From Aldehydirespirator sp965204415 (GTDB lineage: Bacteria; Actinomycetota; Acidimicrobiia; Acidimicrobiales; Aldehydirespiratoraceae): a DNA stretch of 64,000 bases. The position numbers and the translations under genes were made by a program. Under the pieces are notes generated by a model, which was given only the letters and a program-made list of their open reading frames with translations, had not been told where the DNA came from and ran no database searches. The stretch covers positions 1,212,769 through 1,276,768 of the forward strand of contig CBDBEL010000001.1 in the NCBI GenBank assembly GCA_965204415.1, in the 5' to 3' direction. Shown here in pieces: positions 57,380 to 64,000 of the stretch (within the stretch, counting starts at the first letter, position 1; each line of letters starts with the position of its first letter).

Positions 57380-58395
57380 TACAACTGCTGGTTCTGGTCT
57401 AGGCGGACTATGCGCTGGTCGGTGACTACCGCGGTGATGAGTTCGGCCGGGGTGACGTCGAAGGCTGGGTTGGCGGCCGCGGTGCCGTCGGGAGCGGTGG
57501 GCACACCGGCCAGGGACACCACCTCGTCGGCGCCCCGGTCCTCGATGGCGATGCCGGCGCCGTCGGGGGTGTCGGCGTCGACGGTGGACTCGGGGGCGAC
57601 CACGATGAACGGGACCCCGGCGTGGCGGGCGCCGAGCGCCAGCGAGAACGTGCCGATCTTGTTGGCGGTGTCACCGTTGGCGGCCACCCGGTCGGCGCCG
57701 GTGAGCACCACGTCGGCCTCGCCCCTCGCCAGCATGAACGGCCCGGCCGAGTCGACCAGCAGGCGGTGGGGTGCGCCCATGCGGTTGAGCTCCCAGGCGG
57801 TGAGGCGGGCGCCCTGCAGCAGGGGCCTGGTCTCCAGGGCCAGGGCCTCGGCCAGCCGGCCCCGCTCGTGCAGGGTCTGGATCACTGCTAGGGCGGTGCC
57901 CCGCTCGACGGTGGCCAGCCCGCCGGTGTTGCAGATGGTCATGGCCCGCACGTCGGGGCGGCCCACTAGGTCGAGCACCAGGTCGGCGCCCAGGGTGCCC
58001 ATGGCCACCGAGGCGTTCAGCTCCTCGTCGCGGATGGCGTTTGCCTCGGCCAGCACCGCCTCGAGGCCCTCGGGGGCCCGGGCCGCGGCCCGGTCGACCA
58101 TGCGGGCCAGGTTCACGGCGGTGGGCCGGGCCCGGCGGAGCTCATCGACAGCGTTGTCGAACGCCGGTCCGCGGGTGCCGTGGGCCTGCACCGCCAGCGC
58201 CACCCCGAAGGCGCCGGCCACGCCGATGGCGGGAGCGCCCCGCACCGACAGCCGGCCGATGGCGGCCACCATGCCGGGCACGGTGTCGATGCGCAGCACG
58301 GTGTAGGCGGCCGGCAGTGCGGTCTGGTCGACCATCTCGACGGCGCCGCCAGGCCCGCCGACCCAGTCCAACGTCCGCAGCCCACTGTCGTCCAT
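57376..58395 (-). CDS. mtnA: S-methyl-5-thioribose-1-phosphate isomerase
   Basis: This 339-residue protein matches MtnA: LSVRGAPAIGVAGAFGVALA, TICNTGGLATVERGTAL (catalytic Cys), LTGADRVAANGDTANKIGTF (catalytic Asp) and FIVVAPESTVD. It isomerises methylthioribose-1-phosphate in methionine salvage. The neighbouring divergent genes (deaminase at 58571, phosphorylase at 60026) handle methylthioadenosine, so the three form a salvage locus. The stop overlaps the convergent HTH gene. Confidence 0.95.
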   Translation of the reverse strand: MDDSGLRTLDWVGGPGGAVEMVDQTALPAAYTVLRIDTVPGMVAAIGRLSVRGAPAIGVAGAFGVALAVQAHGTRGPAFDNAVDELRRARPTAVNLARMVDRAAARAPEGLEAVLAEANAIRDEELNASVAMGTLGADLVLDLVGRPDVRAMTICNTGGLATVERGTALAVIQTLHERGRLAEALALETRPLLQGARLTAWELNRMGAPHRLLVDSAGPFMLARGEADVVLTGADRVAANGDTANKIGTFSLALGARHAGVPFIVVAPESTVDADTPDGAGIAIEDRGADEVVSLAGVPTAPDGTAAANPAFDVTPAELITAVVTDQRIVRLDQNQQLY

Positions 58396-58570
58396 GCCCT
58401 CGGCAGGCTAGTTGCCGGCCGGTTGTGCCCGGAATCCCGGCCGCGGACTCCTGAACGGCCCGAACCCATGTCCGCAACTGGCAGCGTTATGCCTCGAATA
58501 CGTGCATTGCGCTGCCAATTCGCGGCTCACGGGGATTCCGGGAGGGCAGGGCGCTCTCTAGGGTGGGGCC

Positions 58571-59897
58571 ATGGACCGGTACCTTTGCGACACGCTCGTC
58601 ACCATGGACGGGCCGGCCGGCGGCGTGCCCGCGCCGATAGTGGACGGGGCCGTGGATGTCGGCGACGACGGGCGGATCGTGTGGTGCGGCCCCACAGCAG
58701 AGGCCCCCCAGCTCGAACCGGCCGCCGCCGTGCACCGTACCGGGATCCTCATGCCGAGCCTCGTCAACGCCCACTGCCACACCCCGATGGTGCTGCTGCG
58801 GGGCGCGGGCGAGGGACTGCCGGTGGACCGGTGGCTGCACGAGGTGATGTGGCCCCGCGAGTCGAAGCTCACCGACGACGACGTGCGGGCCGGGATGCTG
58901 CTGGGAGCGGCCGAGATGCTGTCCAACGGCATCACCACCTCCGTCGAGATGTACTTCGCCGGGCAGGCCATCGCTGAGGCCGTCGAGCAGGCCGGGATGC
59001 GCTGCCTCGTCACCCCGGGCGTGATCGAGGACCCCGACTTCACCCTGACGGGACCGTGGCCGGACCAGCTCGACGAGATGGTGGCCCTCCGGGACCGCTG
59101 GTCCTCCAGCGACCGGATCAGGGCCGGGATCGCGGCCCATGCGGCCTACTCGGTGTCGAGGGAGTGCCTCAGCGCCATCGCCGTCCGGGCTGCCGACACC
59201 GGCATGGCGGTGCACATCCACCTAGCCGAGCAGCAGTGGGAGGACGCCGCGGTTCGGGAGCGGTCCGGTGGTCTGGCCGCGCCCGAGTACCTGGAGTCGC
59301 TCGGACTCCTGGACGGCGATGTGATCGCAGCCCACGGCGTGTGGCTCACACCCGACGACATCGAGGTGCTGGCCCGCAACGACACCGCGGTGGTGCACTG
59401 CCCGTGCTCCAACGCCAAGCACGCCTCGGGGGTGGCGCCGGTGACCGAGATGCGGGCGGCCGGGCTGCGGGCGGCCATCGGCACCGACGGGCCGGCGTCG
59501 CACCACCGACTCGACCTGTTCGAGGAGATGCGCACCGCCATCCGCACCGCCCGGATCCGCTCCGGCGACGCCCAGACCCTGCCGGCGGCCGAGGCGCTGC
59601 GGATGACCACCGCAGGAGCGGCCGAGGTGGTCGGAGTGGGGCGACGAGTTGGGCCGGCTGGCGCCGGGGTGCTGGGCCGACATGATGGCGCTGTCGGCGA
59701 CCGAGCCGGCCCTGAACCCGGTGATCGACAGCGAGGACGACCCGTTGTCGAGGATCGTGTGGTCGGGCTCGCCCGGCGCGATCAGCGCGGTGTGGGTGGC
59801 CGGGCGCAAGGTGGTGGAGGACGGCCGGGTGCTGACCCTGGACATGGCCGAAGCGGTGGCCGACGCCGAGACCCGGGCCCGCCGCCTGGCCCAATGA
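58571..59897 (+). pseudogene. mtaD: MTA/SAH deaminase-type amidohydrolase with a frameshift
   Basis: The metal-binding set is complete in the first frame: LVNAHCHTPMVLL, AVHIHLAEQQW, IAAHGVWLTPDDI and AAIGTDGPASHHRLDLFEEM, as in MtaD/SsnA-type deaminases. Near 59630 the frame becomes Gly/Arg nonsense, while frame +1 continues the family (EWGDELGRLAPGCWADMM, then VWVAGRKVVEDGRVLTLDM) to a stop at 59897. One net base has been gained (or two lost) in the G-rich stretch. This is either a real inactivation or a sequencing error. It would convert methylthioadenosine or S-adenosylhomocysteine to the inosine form. Confidence 0.75.
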
Positions 59898-60025
59898 CCG
59901 GCACCCGGGGAGCCCACCATGAACGCTGACGAGGGTGATCGAACTGTGGTTGGTGATAGCGCCAGACGGCCTTCAGCGTCGATGGCCGAAGGACTGAGTC
60001 GAACTGAAGTGAATGGGGGAAGCCC

Positions 60026-60850
60026 ATGACGGATCTGTATGAGCGGTTGCAGCAGACAGCCCGGGTGCTGGCTGAGCGAACCGGGCGCGAACGCCACGAC
60101 GTGTGCGTGGTGCTGGGGTCGGGGCTGGGCGGCTATCCCGACCGGGTCGGCGACAAGGTGGCGGTGTCGTACGAGGATCTGCCGGGGTTCCCGATCCCGA
60201 CCGCGATCGGCCATGCGGGCACGGCCTACTCCACGCTGATGGGCGACAACCGGGTGCTGCTGCTGTCGGGGCGGGCCCACGCCTACGAGGGCCACGACCC
60301 CGAGGCCGTCACGTTCGCGGTGCGGACTGCGATCACCGCCGGATGCCGGGTGGTGGTGCTCACGAACGCGGCCGGGGCCTGCGGCGACGGCATGGCCGCC
60401 GGGGACCTGGCCGTCATCACCGACCACGTGAACCTGGCCGGGATCAGCGCGCTGGCCGGGCCCAACGACGAGCGCATCGGCCCCCGCTTCACCGACATGA
60501 CCGACGTGTACACGCCCGAGCTGCGAGCCAAGGCCCATGCGGCCGCCCGCCGGCTAGGCCAGACTCTGCACGACGGCGTCTACTTCTGGTTCCACGGCCC
60601 GATGTTCGAGACCCCGGCCGAGATACGCATGGCCAAGGCCCTAGGAGGATCCATGGTGGGCATGTCCACCGTGCCCGAGGCCACCGCCGCCCGCCACATG
60701 GGCGCCCAGGTGCTGGGCATCTCGCTGTGCACCAACCTGGCCGCAGGCATGTCCGATCAGCCGCTGTCGCACACCGAGGTCATCGAGACCGCGGCCGCGG
60801 CCTCCGAACGCTTCAGCGCCCTCTTCGACGAGCTACTACCGACCCTCTAA
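60026..60850 (+). CDS. Purine nucleoside / MTA-type phosphorylase
   Basis: This is a 274-residue trimeric-type PNP. It has VVLGSGLGGYPDRVG, LLLSGRAHAYEGHDPEAVTF, LTNAAGACGDGMAAGDLAVI, YFWFHGPMFETPAEIRMAKA and VGMSTVPEATAARHMGAQVL, and ends SHTEVIETAAAASERFSALF. It phosphorolyses purine nucleosides to base plus ribose-1-phosphate. Beside mtnA and the deaminase, it could cleave methylthioinosine to supply methylthioribose-1-phosphate to MtnA. GGGGGAAGCCC before the ATG includes a ribosome binding site. Confidence 0.9.
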   Translation: MTDLYERLQQTARVLAERTGRERHDVCVVLGSGLGGYPDRVGDKVAVSYEDLPGFPIPTAIGHAGTAYSTLMGDNRVLLLSGRAHAYEGHDPEAVTFAVRTAITAGCRVVVLTNAAGACGDGMAAGDLAVITDHVNLAGISALAGPNDERIGPRFTDMTDVYTPELRAKAHAAARRLGQTLHDGVYFWFHGPMFETPAEIRMAKALGGSMVGMSTVPEATAARHMGAQVLGISLCTNLAAGMSDQPLSHTEVIETAAAASERFSALFDELLPTL

Positions 60851-60867
60851 CGACCGGAGATCACTAC

Positions 60868-60966
60868 TAAGTTAGTACAGATTAGTACAATTTAGTATTC
60901 CATCGATGTCATTCGATACGGACGTCAAGTACTAATCTAGTACATTCTAGTTCTGTTTAGTACTCA
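60868..60966. repeat. TTAGTA-motif array at the fic 3' end
   Basis: An AT-rich block contains about seven TTAGTA/TAGTAC motifs at roughly 10-12 bp phase (60871-60895 and 60926-60962), the last overlapping the TAA stop of fic. The same core forms the hairpin on the other side of fic at 62352-62388. Confidence 0.6.
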
Positions 60967-62327
60967 TTGAATGCGCCCGCGGCTGAGAGACCGCGAATTC
61001 GGCTCTCCAGACCATCGGCTGGCCAAAACTCGAACGTTCGCCCTACCTGTACCTTCTTGAGCAGGCCGAGAGCCTCCAAGCCGAGCAGGTCCGTACGGGC
61101 GGACTGATACGCGACCCGGTGCAGCCGCTTCTGTCCCGCGAAGGTGAAATACGTGTCGGGATCCCGTAGCGCGTTGCTGAGAATGGCGAACTGACGGTGG
61201 TTCAAACCGGGAACTCCGCGCATGGCCCGCTCCACCTCCGCGATCTCGTCGCTCTTTCGAGCGAGGTACCGCCGAAGGCTCTTGATCGCTCTCCTTATGA
61301 CCTCCAACTGGTGGATGATGAAGTAGGTGACGTCGTTGGAGTCGGTCTCGGTGTACAGGTACGACCGTGCGTACTTGGCGGGAGCCTTACGCAGGATGGA
61401 CGAGATGGAGATGTACTCGGCAAGCCAGTATCCGGAGCGCAGCATCGACCAGTAGAAGAGCGCCCGTGCGGTGCGTCCGTTGCCGTCCGCGAAGGGATGG
61501 TCGTAGCCGATCCAGAAATGGAGCAGCACAGCCTGGACGACAGGGTGCAGGAATCCCTCGCCGGTGTCTCCGTTGGCGAAGCCGCACAGTTGCTCCAGCC
61601 GGGCTGGCAACTCCTCTGCCGGCGGAGGCCGGTGAAGGAGTCGATCATCGTCCCAATAGATGGCGACTCGCTCTTCGCCGGGCTGCTGAAGCCGGCCCGC
61701 TTCGGATGGATCTTCGAGCGTTCCGTCCGTAACGATCCGGTGAAGCTCCAGCACACGATCGCGGGTCAAGGGCTCGCCGGAGCTTGCGAGTTCCTCTGCC
61801 CGCTGCATCGCAAGGTAGTTGTTGAGCACCATGCGCTCGCTGGGATCCCTCGGCTCGCGGCCCGTCCTCAAGAGTTCCTTGGCCTTGCGGCGGGTGGTCG
61901 CCGCGCCCTCCAGAAGGCTGGATGTGATGGCCTCCTCAACCAGCGACGACACCACGTAGCGGTTACGTGACCCGACGTTGGCGACGACCTCGTCGGCCTG
62001 GATGCGACCGCTGGCCTGCTGGTCAATGCGGTGGACCATCTCCTGGATCCGGTCGATATTGGTGAATCGGAAGGGACTGCCGTCCGTGCCAGTGAAAGGG
62101 AGCGTCCGAGCCTGGCTGGCCCGACTCGAAGCGGTACCGACCCACCACTCCTCCAGCGTCAAGCCGTCGGGAGGCTGCCGGTGCCGCATCTGGTCCCAGT
62201 GCAGGTAGCGGCCCTTGGCATCCACAGCGCTCCCATTCGAGAAGAGATCGACCATGCGCTGCGGGTTCTCGGCAGCGATTCCTGCCGTCAGTTCCACCCA
62301 GTCCGGCGGCGGCAGCGGTTTCTTCAT
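60957..62327 (-). CDS. Fic-domain AMP transferase with C-terminal HTH-like region
   Basis: This is a 456-residue protein. The inhibitory helix SSLLEG (S-x-x-x-E-G) is at about residue 136 and the Fic motif HPFADGNGRTAR at about 276, both intact, so it is a class II self-inhibited AMPylator. The C-terminal region (NHRQFAILSNALRDPDTYFT; QSARTDLLGLEALGLLKKVQ) looks like a winged helix. It differs from the Fic at 30728 in length and flanks. The TTAGTA-type motifs on both sides and AT-rich edges suggest acquisition as a discrete unit between the phosphorylase and glutamine synthetase genes. Confidence 0.9.
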   Translation of the reverse strand: MKKPLPPPDWVELTAGIAAENPQRMVDLFSNGSAVDAKGRYLHWDQMRHRQPPDGLTLEEWWVGTASSRASQARTLPFTGTDGSPFRFTNIDRIQEMVHRIDQQASGRIQADEVVANVGSRNRYVVSSLVEEAITSSLLEGAATTRRKAKELLRTGREPRDPSERMVLNNYLAMQRAEELASSGEPLTRDRVLELHRIVTDGTLEDPSEAGRLQQPGEERVAIYWDDDRLLHRPPPAEELPARLEQLCGFANGDTGEGFLHPVVQAVLLHFWIGYDHPFADGNGRTARALFYWSMLRSGYWLAEYISISSILRKAPAKYARSYLYTETDSNDVTYFIIHQLEVIRRAIKSLRRYLARKSDEIAEVERAMRGVPGLNHRQFAILSNALRDPDTYFTFAGQKRLHRVAYQSARTDLLGLEALGLLKKVQVGRTFEFWPADGLESRIRGLSAAGAFNEY

Positions 62328-62351
62328 CGTGGCCCCCTTCGCCCTACACCT

Positions 62352-62388
62352 GACTTACTACTAATCTTGCCAGAATTAGTAGTAAGTC
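62352..62388. promoter_or_regulatory. Perfect 14-bp inverted repeat upstream of fic
   Basis: GACTTACTACTAAT (62352-62365) and ATTAGTAGTAAGTC (62375-62388) flank a 9-nt centre, 25-60 nt upstream of the fic start. It may be an operator or an element end, given matching TTAGTA motifs beyond the fic stop. Confidence 0.55.
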
Positions 62389-62684
62389 GCAACTGCGGGC
62401 CGATGCGGGTGCGGGTGATCAGGGCGGACTGCTGGATCTCGGCTTCGGCTCGGATGGCGGACTCGTCGCCGGCGGGGAGGCAGCCCTCGGCCACCGCCAG
62501 CCGGCTCTTGACCACGACGGTGTCGACATCGGAGGCGGTGGGGGGCGTAGGCCGGCTTGGAGCACGGGCCGGCGCCGTCAGCCGGGGTGGTTCTGCAGAC
62601 GGTCGCGCCGGACTACGGCCAGAGCCGGCCCGCTTACCCGGTTCGATGCTACCGATCTGACCCTCTGGCGCAATGGCCGGCGAG
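62389..62684 (-). other. Possible coding remnant between fic and glutamine synthetase
   Basis: The minus strand has a protein-like stretch (VDTVVVKSRLAVAEGCLPAG, then AIRAEAEIQQSALITRTRIG) that ends at the inverted repeat. No start, family or ribosome binding site is clear. It could be the 5' part of a gene cut by insertion of the fic unit. The rest of this interval shows nothing recognisable. Confidence 0.3.
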
Positions 62685-64000
62685 TCAGAAGAGCTCGAAG
62701 TACTCCTGCTGCTCCCAGGCGGTGGGCGCTTCGGCCGCCTGCTCGGCGGTGATCTCGTTGTCCGCGAGGAACTTCTCGTAGCGGCCGATCTCGGACTCCT
62801 TGAGCGTGATGATGAAGTTCACGAACTCCTCGCCGAAGTTGTCGGCGAACAGCGGGTCCTCCTTGAGGGCGGCCACCGCGTCCTTGAGCGAGGTCGGCAG
62901 CGGCGTGCGCTCGGTCTCGAAGTAGGGCTGGTCGCTGGCCTCGCCGGGATCGAGTTGCCGGTCGACGCCGTCGAGCCCGGCCACCACCTGCGAAGCGATG
63001 TACAGGTACGGCGTCGCAGCCGGGTCGCCGACCCGGTTCTCGATGTGCGAGCCCGGATCGCCGGGCGAGCCCTGCACCCTGATCATGGCGGCCCGGTTGT
63101 CGATGCCCCACGTGGCCCGGTCGGGAGCGAGCGAGAACGGCTTCACCCTCCGGTAGCCGTTGATGGTCGGGGTCGAGAACACGCAGCTCGCCGGGGCGTG
63201 CTCCAGCAGGCCGCCGATGTAGTTCATGGCGAGATCGGACAGCGGCTGGTCGCCGCCGGACGAGGCGAACCGGTTCTCGCCGGTCTCGGTGTCGAGCAGC
63301 GACTGGTGGAGGTGCCAGCCGCTGCCGAAGAAGCGGGGGATCGCCGGCTGGCACATGAACGTGGCCAGGTAGCCCTCCCGGCGGCAGATCTGCTTGGTCG
63401 CCATGCGGAAGAAGATCATGGCGTCGGCCGTCTCCATGCCTCCGAGGGGATCGAACGTGAACTCCATCTGCCCGGGGCCCCACTCGTCCTCCATGGACCG
63501 CAGCGGAAGCCCGGCGGCGTTGAGGTGGTTAGCCACGAGGCTGAGGATGGGCTCGACGTCGTCGAGGTGGTTCTCGAGCTGGTACTGGTAGCCGTGGCTG
63601 ACCGCGCTGACCACCGGCGGGGTGGGCGGGTCGCCGGGCACCCCGAGGTGGTCGGAGCCCAGCATCGGGTCCTCGATCTTGGTCAGGTACCACTCGACCT
63701 CCAGGCCGCCGAGGAGGCTGAGGCCGCGCTGGTCGAGCTTGTCGAGGGTCTGGCGCAGCACGTGGCGGGGCGCGAACGGCACCGGGTCGCCGTTCGAGTA
63801 GTACATGTCGCACAGGACCCAGCCCGAGCCGGGCGCCCACGGCACCACCCGGAAGGTGGTCGGGTCGGGCACCAGCACCGCGTCGGGGAAGCCCGACATG
63901 TCGTCGCGGCCGAAGCCGCCGCCGGCCACGAACGGGTTGTAGACGATCGCCTGCCCGGTGTCCCAGCAGAAGTGGGCGGAGGCGAAGTCCATCCCGTTGC
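62685..64000 (-). CDS. Glutamine synthetase-like protein (5' end outside the window)
   Basis: At least 438 residues are present. The catalytic domain has LGGLEVEWYLTKIEDPML, then WGPGQMEFTFDPLGGMETAD (metal glutamates), GSGWHLHQSLLD, ATWGIDNRAAMIRVQG and SHIENRVGDPAATPYLYIAS. The C-terminal part ends in an acidic tail. The ATG at 63992 is internal, because the frame continues through N-G to the window end and the N-terminal beta-grasp domain is mostly missing. The form is that of GlnA-like (GlnA3/GlnT-type) paralogues, which ligate glutamate to ammonia or amines, rather than housekeeping GlnA. Confidence 0.85.
   Translation of the reverse strand, partial: NGMDFASAHFCWDTGQAIVYNPFVAGGGFGRDDMSGFPDAVLVPDPTTFRVVPWAPGSGWVLCDMYYSNGDPVPFAPRHVLRQTLDKLDQRGLSLLGGLEVEWYLTKIEDPMLGSDHLGVPGDPPTPPVVSAVSHGYQYQLENHLDDVEPILSLVANHLNAAGLPLRSMEDEWGPGQMEFTFDPLGGMETADAMIFFRMATKQICRREGYLATFMCQPAIPRFFGSGWHLHQSLLDTETGENRFASSGGDQPLSDLAMNYIGGLLEHAPASCVFSTPTINGYRRVKPFSLAPDRATWGIDNRAAMIRVQGSPGDPGSHIENRVGDPAATPYLYIASQVVAGLDGVDRQLDPGEASDQPYFETERTPLPTSLKDAVAALKEDPLFADNFGEEFVNFIITLKESEIGRYEKFLADNEITAEQAAEAPTAWEQQEYFELF

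Overview
The window is high-GC DNA (roughly two thirds G+C by eye) from an actinobacterium. The signs are a CrgA-type division protein, a DUF222/HNH endonuclease, many GTG/TTG starts, a dCTP deaminase and P450/SDR genes. The class Acidimicrobiia is a reasonable guess, but no rRNA is present to fix it.

Bases 1-24,000 are an accessory island built around six copies (A-F) of a long secreted SLH (S-layer homology) protein gene: A (2-1495, 5' end outside the window), B (2146-4515), C (8916-6613), D (12418-14853), E (19639-17303) and F (23618-21246). Each has three N-terminal SLH domains, an Ig-like/Big_1-like C-terminal half and the same pair of GC-rich hairpins after the stop. Only F has a ribosome binding site, a start codon and the charged n-region of a signal peptide, preceded by three tandem hairpins that enclose start codons. 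B, C, D and E are intact frames of 767-811 codons that all lose homology to F at one point, just before the hydrophobic signal core, and join a shared non-F flank there. This resembles one expression site with several silent donor cassettes, an antigenic-variation layout. It is the most interesting feature of the window and remains an inference. B, C and D are each followed by a near-identical small membrane/coiled-coil gene (X1-X3). Between the cassettes lie two AAA-ATPase plus PD-(D/E)XK-like pairs (one broken), a NYN nuclease, HigBA, HicB, and fragments of HigA, a retropepsin-like gene, X and an SLH cassette.

Bases 24,000-34,680 are a second accessory stretch. It holds a GC-rich segment with no recognisable gene, a truncated dehydrogenase, a DUF222/HNH gene followed by a 32-bp repeat array, a GNAT acetyltransferase, a HipBA pair, a Fic protein, a second hipB-hipA operon with a third HTH gene, and an orphan XRE gene. 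A tRNA-Tyr(GTA) marks its right edge.

Bases 34,680-64,000 look like ordinary chromosome: YajQ, HtpX, acetyl-CoA synthetase, a D-aminoacylase-type amidohydrolase, MsrA, an EamA transporter, DoxX, a thiolase-like protein lacking catalytic cysteines, CrgA, SDR and P450 genes, Dcd, an aminotransferase, YaaA, a lipoprotein, tRNA-Gly(CCC), an MFS transporter, a methylthioadenosine salvage cluster (mtnA, a frameshifted deaminase, a purine/MTA phosphorylase), a Fic gene bracketed by TTAGTA motifs and a glutamine synthetase-like gene cut by the window end. Intergenic spaces are rich in short tandem repeats, including tandem copies of gene 3' ends, a dispersed 52-bp palindrome (four copies) and a larger palindromic element flanking the EamA gene.
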